NCBI GenBank assembly: GCA_938003715.1
Contig: CALKYK010000065.1
Span: forward strand, 1-10,061
Direction of reading: 5' to 3'
DNA length: 10,061 nucleotides
Origin: an uncultured Gammaproteobacteria bacterium
GTDB taxonomy: Bacteria > Pseudomonadota > Gammaproteobacteria > Steroidobacterales > Woeseiaceae
Part shown: piece after piece, positions 1-6,022 of the stretch
Layout: each line of letters starts with the position of its first letter
Numbering within the stretch: position 1 is the first letter of the stretch
The notes under the pieces: model-generated
What the model was told of the DNA's origin: nothing
Seen by the model: the letters and a program-made list of their open reading frames with translations, nothing else
Databases searched by the model: none
Translations under genes and position numbers: made by a program

Positions 1-72
1 GGTGGCGATGTCCTGAGCATCGTCGGCGGTGATGGCCGCAGCATCGTTGGTGGCGACGGGCTCGTTTTGGTT
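1..72 (+). repeat. Three 24-bp in-frame tandem repeats
   Basis: Units at 1-24, 25-48 and 49-72 each encode an octapeptide of the form G-G-D-x-x-x-(I/L)-V. The first two units differ at several bases but keep the codon phase, and the third is more diverged (GLVLV ending). The array is cut by the window edge, so the true copy number is unknown. Repeats of this kind usually form a regular beta or glycine-rich stalk in exported proteins. Confidence 0.75.
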
Positions 73-471
73 GGGCGAGTCGAATTCTCGAATGAGCAAT
101 TTATTTCAGTTCTAGGACAAACTCTTCTCAGAGCGAATTCAATCTTCGCGACATTCGCAGATACGCACGACTATATTGCCGTTTACGGCCACATCGACAT
201 TGACACTGGCAGTATCGTGAACGCTACGATCGTCGATGCTGAGTCGGCCGGTTTCCGTGCAGACTCGCCGTCGTTCCTGACCGGGATCGTGGACTCGGTC
301 GACTACGCGAAAGGCATCGCAGTGGTTAGCGGATTGGCGGTCGACTACACCGCACTGCTGGCTTCAGGAAGTGCGCCGAGCATCGGCGACCAGGTCTCAA
401 TCACGGGCAGGGCCTACTCGAGTCTCAACATGTTGGTTGCTGACCCGCAGTTGCGATTGGAGAGACGCTAG
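1..471 (+). CDS. Secreted/surface protein, C-terminal part (octapeptide repeat plus OB-like modules)
   Basis: The reading frame is open to the left edge, so the start lies outside the window; it stops with TAG at 469-471. The first 24 codons are three near-copies of an octapeptide, GGDVLSIV, GGDGRSIV and GGDGLVLV. About 132 residues follow that look like two small beta modules. The first starts at GRVEFSN and contains YIAVYGHIDIDTGSI; the second starts at GIVDSVDYAKG and contains VDYTALLASGS and IGDQVSITGR. The pattern of a short beta strand, 'G.V.SVD', then 'P.IGD.V.I.G' resembles the DUF5666-type OB-fold repeats of gammaproteobacterial extracellular proteins. That assignment is from memory and moderate. 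There are no cysteines in the visible part and no membrane anchor at the C-terminus. GC looks lower than in neighbouring genes, as is common for surface proteins. Function is unknown; an exported, ligand-binding or structural role is a guess. Confidence 0.6.
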   Translation, partial: GGDVLSIVGGDGRSIVGGDGLVLVGRVEFSNEQFISVLGQTLLRANSIFATFADTHDYIAVYGHIDIDTGSIVNATIVDAESAGFRADSPSFLTGIVDSVDYAKGIAVVSGLAVDYTALLASGSAPSIGDQVSITGRAYSSLNMLVADPQLRLERR

Positions 472-482
472 GAATTCCAGGC

Positions 483-510
483 AAAAAAAAGTCGACGTCC
501 CTGTCGACTT
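483..510 (-). terminator. Hairpin plus T8, intrinsic terminator reading minus
   Basis: A perfect 8-bp stem, AAGTCGAC (489-496) with GTCGACTT (503-510), closes a 6-nt loop (497-502). On the minus strand the stem is followed by a run of eight T (490-483, two within the stem). That is the classic rho-independent form for minus-strand transcription. It lies about 135 bp beyond the first terminator of the parvulin operon, so it is either a backup or the end of a separate small transcript. On the plus strand no T-run follows, so it does not obviously terminate the surface-protein gene. Confidence 0.6.
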
Positions 511-590
511 AGTCTCGTATCACACTAAGGAGATGCGAGGGTTGGAGAAGCCGTCCCTGAGCGATTAGAGACGACTCGGAGCGAAGTATA
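483..590 (-). ncRNA. Possible small RNA on the minus strand (speculative)
   Basis: Reading minus, a -10-like TATACT lies at 590-585. About 95 nt later comes a clean intrinsic terminator (stem 510-489, T-run to 483). The interval has no convincing ORF. An AGGGAC motif occurs twice in the putative transcript, once in the terminator loop. I find no good -35 at 16-18 bp spacing, and I do not recognise a known RNA family. The region could equally be an ordinary spacer with a second terminator. Confidence 0.2.
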
Positions 591-594
591 GGTA

Positions 595-618
595 GGTCAC
601 AGCAAGGTGGCTGTGACC
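595..618. repeat. 9-bp inverted repeat (hairpin or operator)
   Basis: GGTCACAGC (595-603) and GCTGTGACC (610-618) are perfect inverted copies around a 6-nt centre (AAGGTG). On the plus strand a T6 run occurs only 15 nt beyond the stem (633-638), too far for a standard terminator of the upstream surface-protein gene. The dyad could be an RNA hairpin or a binding site for a dimeric regulator. It sits just upstream of the -10-like TATACT at 590-585 on the minus strand. Confidence 0.4.
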
Positions 619-643
619 AGCCTCACAAATCATTTTTTGCTAA

Positions 644-670
644 TAAAAAAGGGCGCTTACGAGCGCCCTT
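644..670 (-). terminator. Intrinsic terminator of the yciB-yciI-bolA-PPIase operon
   Basis: A perfect 9-bp GC-rich stem, AAGGGCGCT (649-657) with AGCGCCCTT (662-670), closes a TACG tetraloop. Reading minus, the stem is followed by a T-run (650-645), and it lies 36 nt beyond the parvulin stop codon. On the plus strand it is followed by TTATTGTT, so it could also work weakly in the other direction for the surface-protein gene. Confidence 0.85.
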
Positions 671-706
671 ATTGTTAAATGAATTGCATTAAGTAAAGCA
701 GTCGCG

Positions 707-1522
707 TTACTCCTGAACTTCACTGCGCAACGTGTTCAGATGGGCCTGAAATTTTTCGTTCTGAACCTGACGTTGCAACTCGTCGCGAACGCTATCAAAA
801 GTCGGCGGCACCGAATCGCGAGAGTCCTCACGCAGAATCACATGCCAACCGAATTGTGTCTGTACGGGTACCGGCGAATACTGGCCGTCCTCCAGTTGTT
901 GTACAGCATTCGAAAACGGAGCGACCATCTGGTTCGGTGAAAACCAACCGAGATCACCGCCGTTCGGTCCCGACGGTCCCGTCGATTTTTCCTTCGCCAG
1001 TTCTTCAAAATTGGCGCCGCCATCCAGCTGAGCGATTACGTCGGTTGCCTCGCCCTGGGTTTCCACGAGTATGTGCCGCGCTTTGAAGTCCAGCGGCGGC
1101 GCGAGCTTGACCTGCTCGTCGTACATTGCCCGCATTTCCTCTTCGCTGACGCTGACGCTGGCAATGAACGCATCGGCAGCCGCCTTTGCAAGCAGCCCCT
1201 GCCTCTGAAGCTCCAGCTGTGCCTGCAATTCCGGGTCGGCCGCGAGTTCGCGTGCGCGTGCCGACGTCGCGAGCACATAAATGTCCTTGAGCTCCGAAAG
1301 CAGCACCGCTCTCTGCTCCGGCGTCGGTTGCACATCGCTGCTACCCAGGCGGCTCTCGAAGTAGAGATCGACGACCGTGCTGTCGACCTCGACGCCGTTG
1401 ACCGTGAATATAGTGTCTGCAACCGCAGTCGGCGTAACCATCGAGCCGACCAGGCTCAGCGCTGCGGCTATGAATCCGGTTCCCAGCGGGCGGGAACGAT
1501 GTTTGCGAATCATCTGAATCAT
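707..1522 (-). CDS. Periplasmic parvulin-type peptidyl-prolyl cis-trans isomerase
   Basis: This 271-residue protein has an export signal (RKHRSRP, a hydrophobic stretch at about 14-33, and a likely cleavage after AVA at 35). An alpha-helical N-terminal region of the SurA/PpiC/PrsA kind covers about 36-135. A parvulin rotamase domain follows at about 145-232, with the family marks FKARHILV (His150), GPSGPNGGDLGWF and the closing FGWHVI. Such enzymes isomerise Xaa-Pro bonds and act as chaperones for exported proteins in the periplasm. It is the last gene of a minus-strand operon, 34 nt after bolA, and is followed by a terminator. Two ATG codons compete: 1522, with AGG directly abutting it, and 1513, where AGG sits 9 nt upstream. 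The shorter start may be real and removes only three residues. I am sure of the family, but not of orthology to a named gene. Confidence 0.92.
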   Translation of the reverse strand: MIQMIRKHRSRPLGTGFIAAALSLVGSMVTPTAVADTIFTVNGVEVDSTVVDLYFESRLGSSDVQPTPEQRAVLLSELKDIYVLATSARARELAADPELQAQLELQRQGLLAKAAADAFIASVSVSEEEMRAMYDEQVKLAPPLDFKARHILVETQGEATDVIAQLDGGANFEELAKEKSTGPSGPNGGDLGWFSPNQMVAPFSNAVQQLEDGQYSPVPVQTQFGWHVILREDSRDSVPPTFDSVRDELQRQVQNEKFQAHLNTLRSEVQE

Positions 1523-1556
1523 CCTGTCTTGAGAATATCGAATGGAAATTGGGTCG

Positions 1557-1829
1557 TTAGCGCTCGTCGGGCGTCAGTGCCTTGATTCGTAGCGCATGAA
1601 TGTCATTTTCAAGAAGCTGTTGAAGTGCCTGGTAGACGAGCCGGTGCCGCTCGATGCGGCTCAGTCCGGCAAAGGCGTCCGCGACGATGCGTACGTCGAA
1701 GTGACCGCCTCCTTCTCGTGCCCCTGCGTGCCCTGCATGCAATTGACTCTGGTCCTTGACCAATAGTTCCAGCGGCCCAAATCGCTCCTGGAGCACCTGA
1801 CGGATGCTGTCAACGCGTTGTTCCGTCAC
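1557..1829 (-). CDS. bolA: BolA family protein
   Basis: This 90-residue protein matches the BolA fold throughout. It has an N-terminal helix (RVDSIRQVLQERFGP) and the signature GHAGAREGGGHFDVRIVADAF. The helix GLSRIERHRLVYQALQQLL carries the conserved R-H-R, and the protein ends with the strand IHALRIKAL. BolA proteins bind monothiol glutaredoxin with a shared [2Fe-2S] cluster and influence cell shape, stress response and iron-sulfur handling in the cytoplasm. The protein is slightly shorter than E. coli BolA, lacking the long C-terminal tail. The start is GTG at 1829, and its GTGA overlaps the yciI stop codon by 3 nt, implying translational coupling. The GHFDV and IHALRIK motifs favour BolA over IbaG. 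Confidence 0.93.
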   Translation of the reverse strand: MTEQRVDSIRQVLQERFGPLELLVKDQSQLHAGHAGAREGGGHFDVRIVADAFAGLSRIERHRLVYQALQQLLENDIHALRIKALTPDER

Positions 1830-2125
1830 GGCAGTACTTTCCTGAACGGCTTGACCCGAACACTGGCGTACACGCCTGCGGCCACATATGGGTCGTCATC
1901 TGCCCACGCCCTGGCTTCCTCAAGCGAGGAGAATTCCGCCACCACGAGGCTGCCGGTGAAACCGGCGGGGCCAGGATCCTGCGCATCGATCGCCGGATGC
2001 GGGCCTGCGATCAGCACTCGACCTTCGTCGACAAGGCCCCTGATTCGCGCCAGGTGCGTCTCGCGTGCTTTCGCGCGCAGCGGCAGGCTGTTTTCGACGT
2101 CTTCGCTGATGATGGCGTACCACAC
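1826..2125 (-). CDS. yciI: YciI family protein
   Basis: This 99-residue protein is close to E. coli YciI over its whole length. Shared blocks include THLARIRGLVDEGR, the GPHPAIDAQDPGPAGFTGS block, EARAWADDDPYVAAGVY and VKPFRKV. The family has a ferredoxin-like fold with a conserved His-Asp pair, here probably His24 and Asp33, and is thought to be enzymatic; the substrate is unknown. I chose GTG at 2125 because VWYAIISED aligns with the family N-terminus and GGAGG lies 7 nt upstream; the frame is open further upstream but that part does not match. It sits 2 nt after the yciB stop and overlaps bolA by its stop codon, placing it in one transcript with both. Confidence 0.92.
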   Translation of the reverse strand: MWYAIISEDVENSLPLRAKARETHLARIRGLVDEGRVLIAGPHPAIDAQDPGPAGFTGSLVVAEFSSLEEARAWADDDPYVAAGVYASVRVKPFRKVLP

Positions 2126-2127
2126 GC

Positions 2128-2685
2128 TCAGGCCTCCGAATCGCTGGCCACCGACTCGTTCTTTTGCGCGGCAAGCGAAAGCCAGACGCTTTGAATAACG
2201 ACGAACACCAGCGTCATGCCGAGCATGCCGAACAATTTGAACTTGACCCAGAAGGCTTCGCTGAACGAGTACGCCACGTACAGATTGACGGCGCCGACGA
2301 AAACGAAAAAGCCGACCCACATCTGGTTCAGTCGCAGCCATTGCGCTTTTCGCAGCGTCACGGCTCCACCCAGCATCCGCTCCACGATCGTTTTCGACCC
2401 GATCCACTGGCTGCCGAGAAACACCAGCGCGATGGCCCAGTTAAGGACCGTCGGCTTCCAGTAAAGGAAAGTCGGGTTACGAAACGCCAGCGTGGCGGCG
2501 CCGAGAACCAGCACCAGGCCGGTCGATGCGAGATAAATGCGATTGACCTTGCGCGTAATGAGCCACTGGAGCAGCAGTACGACGGGCATGACACCCATCA
2601 GCACCATCGTCGCGAAGAAGATGTCCTGGTAAAAATACGCCGCAATGAAGGCGAGAATCGGGACGTAGTCGAGGAAAAGCTGCAT
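2128..2685 (-). CDS. yciB: Inner-membrane septation protein (YciB/IspZ family)
   Basis: This 185-residue membrane protein has about five hydrophobic segments, near residues 4-21, 23-43, 52-68, 78-97 and 122-175 (the last probably two spans). It shows family motifs: the N-terminal LFLDYVPILAFIAAY, the central NPTFLYWKPTVLNW, and RKAQWLRLNQMWVGFF followed by VNLYVAYSFSEAFWVKFKLFG. YciB works in the inner membrane and is linked to cell-envelope synthesis and division, interacting with elongation and division proteins. The ATG at 2685 fits the family N-terminus; the frame is open for 46 more codons upstream, but that part runs through the promoter region and does not match. I see no strong ribosome-binding site. 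It is the first gene of the operon continuing into yciI, bolA and the parvulin. Confidence 0.93.
   Translation of the reverse strand: MQLFLDYVPILAFIAAYFYQDIFFATMVLMGVMPVVLLLQWLITRKVNRIYLASTGLVLVLGAATLAFRNPTFLYWKPTVLNWAIALVFLGSQWIGSKTIVERMLGGAVTLRKAQWLRLNQMWVGFFVFVGAVNLYVAYSFSEAFWVKFKLFGMLGMTLVFVVIQSVWLSLAAQKNESVASDSEA
2133..2137 (-). promoter_or_regulatory. Shine-Dalgarno GGAGG for yciI (decides its GTG start)
   Basis: On the minus strand GGAGG lies within the last codons of yciB, 7 nt before the GTG at 2125. The position supports that GTG as the start rather than any codon further upstream in the same open frame. Confidence 0.7.
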
Positions 2686-2718
2686 GTCGGATCGGGCCGG
2701 CCGGGGCGCGGGGTGCGG

Positions 2719-2747
2719 ATAATAGCGCAATTCCGGGGGTGGTCGAA
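2719..2747 (-). promoter_or_regulatory. Putative sigma-70 promoter of the yciB operon
   Basis: Reading minus, TTCGAC (2747-2742) and TATTAT (2724-2719) are separated by exactly 17 bp. The -10 box is good and the -35 is weak. Transcription would start near 2712, giving a leader of roughly 27 nt before the yciB ATG at 2685. It is read by eye and not scored. Confidence 0.5.
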
Positions 2748-2780
2748 ACGTGACCAGTCGGGTCAGCGATCGCCAGTGTC

Positions 2781-2788
2781 TATACAAT
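2781..2788 (+). promoter_or_regulatory. Putative -10 element of yciO, positioned for a leaderless mRNA
   Basis: TATACAAT lies only 6 nt before the yciO ATG at 2795. Taking TACAAT (2783-2788) as the -10 box puts the start of transcription at or next to the A of the ATG. No Shine-Dalgarno sequence precedes the ATG, which agrees with a leaderless transcript. No good -35 is visible at the usual distance. Confidence 0.4.
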
Positions 2789-2794
2789 CCGCGC

Positions 2795-3415
2795 ATGGCA
2801 AAACGGGTCGAAATCCATCCCACCCATCCGCAGCCGCGGCTGATAGACGAGGTCGTCGAGACGATTCGCGAAGGCGGGCTGATCGTGTACCCGACGGATT
2901 CGAGCTACGCCTTCGGCTGTCACCTCGGCGACAAGGGGGCCATGGACCGCATTCGCGCCATACGCCAGACCGACAAGCGACACAATTTCACGCTGGTGTG
3001 CTCGAATCTCTCCGAAATCAGCCTGTATGCGCGTTTCGACAACTGGGCCTACCGGCTGCTGAAGTCGCTGACGCCTGGCCCGTACACGTTCATCCTGCAG
3101 GCAACGCGGGAGGTGCCGAAACGCCTGCAGAACCCCAAGCGGCGCACGATCGGACTACGCGTTCCCGATCACGTCATCGTGAGGGCCATGCTCGATGCAC
3201 TCGGCGGGCCGATCATGAGTTCGACCCTTTTGCTCCCCGGCGACGACCTGCCGCTGAATGACGTACATGAAATCGAGTCGAGGATCGGCAATCGAATCGA
3301 CCTGATCGTCGACGGCGGCCCGGCCGGCATTGAACCGACCACGGTGATCGACCTTTCGCACGGCAGCATCGAGATTCTGCGTAAAGGGCGCGGCGATGTC
3401 GCGGCGCTGGCATGA
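2795..3415 (+). CDS. yciO: YciO, YrdC/Sua5-domain protein
   Basis: This 206-residue protein resembles E. coli YciO end to end. Matches include the N-terminal EIHPTHPQPRLIDEVVETIREGG, then VYPTDSSYAFGC (30-42), the RQTDKRHNFTLVC region (58-69), TPGPYTFIL (93-101), RRTIGLRVP (116-124) and PTTVIDL near 181. YrdC-fold proteins bind ATP and RNA. TsaC/Sua5 make threonylcarbamoyl-AMP for the t6A tRNA modification. YciO is a paralogue whose cellular role is less clear, so threonylcarbamoylation should not be assumed. The ATG at 2795 gives the family-like start; upstream in-frame codons lie in the promoter region. The gene is divergent from the yciB operon and is followed 61 nt later by scpA on the same strand. 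Confidence 0.93.
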   Translation: MAKRVEIHPTHPQPRLIDEVVETIREGGLIVYPTDSSYAFGCHLGDKGAMDRIRAIRQTDKRHNFTLVCSNLSEISLYARFDNWAYRLLKSLTPGPYTFILQATREVPKRLQNPKRRTIGLRVPDHVIVRAMLDALGGPIMSSTLLLPGDDLPLNDVHEIESRIGNRIDLIVDGGPAGIEPTTVIDLSHGSIEILRKGRGDVAALA

Positions 3416-3421
3416 CGGGCA

Positions 3422-3452
3422 TTGCGGGCCCCGACCGGAAGTAGGCTAAAAT
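3422..3452 (+). promoter_or_regulatory. Putative promoter upstream of scpA-scpB-rluB
   Basis: TAAAAT (3447-3452) is a good -10 box; TTGCGG (3422-3427) is a possible -35 at a longish 19-bp spacing. Transcription would begin near 3459, about 17 nt before the scpA ATG. Read-through from yciO is also possible because no terminator is visible between the two genes. Confidence 0.4.
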
Positions 3453-3476
3453 GCGCTCACCTCGCGCGGGATACCC

Positions 3477-4379
3477 ATGAAACCGGAACTCAGAGTCCTG
3501 ACCAGTAAAGATGCGCCCAGGCCCGAGGGGCAGGACGATCAGCGTCCGGCCCAGCGAGAAATGCCGTTCGCCGTCGTCGATGGTGAGCCAGTCACCGAGC
3601 TGCCCCAGGACCTCTACATCCCGCCATACGCGCTGCAGGTGTTTCTCGAGGCCTTCGAGGGACCCCTCGACCTGCTCCTGTACCTGATTCGCCGTCAGAA
3701 TATCGACATTCTCGATATCCCGATCGCCGAGATTACCCGCCAGTACATCGAATACATCGAGCTCATGAAGGAGCTGCAGCTCGAGCTGGCGGGAGAGTAT
3801 CTGCTGATGGCTGCAATGCTCGCCGAAATCAAATCGCGCATGCTGTTGCCGCGGCCGCAGGCAGACGAGGAAGATGAAGAAGACCCACGCGCCGAACTGG
3901 TACGTCGCCTGCAGGAATACGAGCGTTTCAAGAAGGCGGCTGAAGACCTGAGCGACCTGCCGCGGCTCGAACGCGATATTTTCGTCGCCAGCGCCGACGC
4001 GCCGGAGCGCAAGATCACCACCAAGTTGCCCGACGTCACATTGAAGGAATTGCTGCTCGCATTTCACGATGTCCTGCGTCGCGCCGAAATGTTTTCCAAT
4101 CTGCACGTGCAGCGCGAGCCGCTGTCGGTCAGACAGCGCATGTCGGAGATCCTGTCCCGCGTCAAAGCCAATGCGTTCACCACGTTCGTCGAGCTGTTCG
4201 ATCCCGAGGAAGGGCGTATGGGTGTTGCGGTGACCTTCATTGCCATTCTCGAGCTCCTTCGGGAGTCACTGATCGAAGTCGCGCAGGCCGACGCCTACGC
4301 GCCACTGCACGTACGCGCAGCGTCCGCAGTGCGACTCGTCGCTGAAGACGGCGCCAACGTCGGGCCGGAAAACGAGTAG
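3477..4379 (+). CDS. scpA: Segregation and condensation protein A (kleisin)
   Basis: This 300-residue protein is the kleisin that bridges the SMC heads in the bacterial condensin complex, acting on the nucleoid. The family N-terminus starts at ALQVFLEAFEGPLDLLLYLI (52-71) and continues with RRQNIDILDIPIAEITRQY. The SMC-binding helices include ELAGEYLLMAAMLAEIKSRMLL (104-124), followed by an acidic linker (130-138, EEDEED). The C-terminal winged-helix part ends with AVTFIAILELLRESLIEVAQ. The first 28 residues are a basic/polar, Pro-rich extension. A second ATG at 3561 starts MPFAVVDGEPVTELPQDLYIPP, which in my memory is where many gammaproteobacterial ScpA proteins begin, so the shorter start is a real alternative. 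GGGA lies 5 nt before the ATG at 3477. scpB follows after 30 nt. Confidence 0.95.
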   Translation: MKPELRVLTSKDAPRPEGQDDQRPAQREMPFAVVDGEPVTELPQDLYIPPYALQVFLEAFEGPLDLLLYLIRRQNIDILDIPIAEITRQYIEYIELMKELQLELAGEYLLMAAMLAEIKSRMLLPRPQADEEDEEDPRAELVRRLQEYERFKKAAEDLSDLPRLERDIFVASADAPERKITTKLPDVTLKELLLAFHDVLRRAEMFSNLHVQREPLSVRQRMSEILSRVKANAFTTFVELFDPEEGRMGVAVTFIAILELLRESLIEVAQADAYAPLHVRAASAVRLVAEDGANVGPENE

Positions 4380-4409
4380 GTCACGACGACCCGGAGACTT
4401 TCATCCCGC

Positions 4410-5165
4410 ATGGACGATAACGAGATCAAGTATTTCATAGAGGCCGCGCTGCTGGCGGCTGCCCGGCCGGTCAGTATCGATCAGCTGCAGAATCTGTTCG
4501 AGGACGACTCGCAGCCCGAGAAAGCGCGCATTCGCGAAGCGATATCGAACCTGAACGAGGAGTATGAGCCACGCGGCATCACGATCGCCGAGGTTGCCTC
4601 CGGGTTTCGCCTGCAGATCAAGAGCGGCATGGCGGAGCGGCTGCAAAAGCTCTGGGAAGAACGACCGCCGCGCTACTCGCGGGCTCTTTTCGAAACGCTC
4701 GCACTCATCGCCTACCGCCAGCCGATGACGCGCGGTGAAATCGAGGAGATCCGGGGCGTATCGGTCAGTACCAATATCATCCGTACGCTGCTCGAGCGGG
4801 AATGGATTCGCGTCGTCGGCCATCGCGATGTCCCCGGACGCCCGGCCATGTTCGGCACGACGCGGCAGTTTCTCGACTATTTCGGCCTGAAAAAACTCGA
4901 CGATCTGCCGCCGCTTGCAGATGCTTCCGACTGGGAAAGCCTGCGCGTGCAGCTGAACCTGCCGGCGGTCGCCGAGGAAAAGTACGGTGACGAGCAGCAG
5001 CTCACCGCCGAGATTGCGGATTTCCCTTCTCGTGCCGACGCTGAGGACGCAGCAGGCGACGCAGACGACGACCTGGAGCCGATCGAGGCCAGTCCCTGGC
5101 CCGACCCGATTTCGCCCGCCGACGACGAGACCGAAATCGAGGCAGACGCCAAGACCGGCGGCTAG
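4410..5165 (+). CDS. scpB: Segregation and condensation protein B
   Basis: This 251-residue protein is the winged-helix partner (kite subunit) of ScpA-SMC. The two winged-helix domains span about 4-75 (KYFIEAALLAAARPVSIDQL and GITIAEVASGFRLQI) and 88-162. The signature RYSRALFETLALIAYRQPMTRGEIEEIRG lies in the second domain, followed by GRPAMFGTTRQFLDYFGL. Beyond about residue 165 is a low-complexity tail rich in Asp, Glu and Ala. Such tails are common in proteobacterial ScpB and are probably disordered. The start follows scpA by 30 nt; GGAG at 4392-4395 is rather far (14 nt) from the ATG. rluB begins 25 nt after the stop. Confidence 0.95.
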   Translation: MDDNEIKYFIEAALLAAARPVSIDQLQNLFEDDSQPEKARIREAISNLNEEYEPRGITIAEVASGFRLQIKSGMAERLQKLWEERPPRYSRALFETLALIAYRQPMTRGEIEEIRGVSVSTNIIRTLLEREWIRVVGHRDVPGRPAMFGTTRQFLDYFGLKKLDDLPPLADASDWESLRVQLNLPAVAEEKYGDEQQLTAEIADFPSRADAEDAAGDADDDLEPIEASPWPDPISPADDETEIEADAKTGG

Positions 5166-5190
5166 GCGTCCCTCGACGAAGGGGCGCGCC

Positions 5191-5985
5191 ATGTACGAGC
5201 GGGTGCAAAAAGTCCTGGCGGCGGCCGGCCACGGCTCGCGGCGGGAAATCGAGGCGTGGATCAGTGCCGGCCGCCTGCGCATTGACGGCCGCGTCGCGCA
5301 GGTTGGGCAAAAAGTCAGTGGCCACGAGCGATTCACCCTGGACGATCGGCCGCTCGAGGTTGCCGCCGACCGCGTCGTGCATCGCCACATCGTCTACCAC
5401 AAGCCGGAAGGCGAGATAACCTCGCGACACGATCCCGACGGGCGACCGACAGTATTTGACGCACTGCCGACGTTGTCAGGCGCCCGCTGGGTAGCCGTAG
5501 GACGCCTCGATATCGCGACCACGGGCCTGCTCATCTTCACCACCGACGGGGCGCTCGCCAATGCGCTGATGCACCCCTCGACGAGCTTGCTGCGCCGTTA
5601 CGCGGTGCGAGTGCACGGTGCGCCAACCCGGGAGGACCTTGCCAGGCTGTGCGCGGGCGTGGATCTGGACGACGGCGCCGCGGCGTTCGAATCGGTCGAA
5701 CCGGGCGGCGGCGAGGGCAGCAATCGCTGGTTCAACGTCAGCCTGCGGGAGGGGCGCAATCGCGAGGTGCGGCGGCTGTGGGAGGCGCTCGGTTACCAGG
5801 TCAGCCGCCTGATTCGCATCGGCTATGGACCGATCGAGTTGCCCCGCAAGCTGCCGCGCGGCCGCCACCAGGCGCTGACGCCGGCCCAGGTGCGTCTCCT
5901 GTACCGCAGCGCTGCAATGGCGGCACCGGAATCAGCGCAGCCGGTCACTGGAAAACGTCCGCGAAGGAAGAGAAAAAATATATAG
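5191..5985 (+). CDS. rluB: 23S rRNA pseudouridine synthase RluB
   Basis: This 264-residue protein has an S4 RNA-binding domain at about 3-60 (RVQKVLAAAGHGSRREIEAWI), then an RsuA/RluB/E/F-type catalytic domain. The catalytic motif is GRLDIATTGLLIFTTDG (104-120), with the essential Asp107, followed by ALMHPS. The later family blocks are FNVSLREGRNREVRRLWEALG and SRLIRIGYGPIELP. RluB converts U2605 (E. coli numbering) in the peptidyl-transferase region of 23S rRNA to pseudouridine. The 'LMHPS' block and linkage to scpAB favour RluB over RluE/RluF/RsuA. The C-terminus is short and basic (KRPRRKRKN), as is usual for RluB, and may bind RNA. The ATG at 5191 has GAAGGGG 6 nt upstream; the frame is open earlier, but only within scpB. 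It converges on yciK with a 37-bp AT-rich gap. Confidence 0.95.
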   Translation: MYERVQKVLAAAGHGSRREIEAWISAGRLRIDGRVAQVGQKVSGHERFTLDDRPLEVAADRVVHRHIVYHKPEGEITSRHDPDGRPTVFDALPTLSGARWVAVGRLDIATTGLLIFTTDGALANALMHPSTSLLRRYAVRVHGAPTREDLARLCAGVDLDDGAAAFESVEPGGGEGSNRWFNVSLREGRNREVRRLWEALGYQVSRLIRIGYGPIELPRKLPRGRHQALTPAQVRLLYRSAAMAAPESAQPVTGKRPRRKRKNI

Positions 5986-6022
5986 AAATTAGTTAGTTAA
6001 AGTACTTTATTAAGCTGAATTA

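Noticed and set aside
595..618. CRP binding site
   Set aside because: The half-sites are TCACA then TGTGA, the reverse order of the CRP consensus (TGTGA-N6-TCACA). I keep it only as an inverted repeat.
472..706. tRNA, tmRNA or 6S RNA in the intergenic stretch
   Set aside because: No cloverleaf, CCA end, tag-peptide frame or long central bulge is visible; only simple hairpins are present.
2164..3261. Long plus-strand frame (365 codons) across yciB and yciO
   Set aside because: It is rich in Arg, His, Gln and Pro, crosses a divergent promoter region and is antisense to yciB; typical shadow frame.
3213..4106. Minus-strand frame of 297 codons opposite yciO and scpA
   Set aside because: Both sense genes match known families end to end, and the antisense product has no family motif.
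4401..5390. Long minus-strand frame (329 codons) opposite scpB and rluB
   Set aside because: scpB and the rluB start are unmistakable on the other strand; the antisense frame is a by-product of high GC and has no recognisable domain.
5998..6009. TAAAGTACTTTA palindrome between rluB and yciK as a terminator
   Set aside because: It has no loop, no GC in the stem to speak of and no proper T-run. It may be chance in an AT-rich gap; no clear terminator is visible between the convergent genes.
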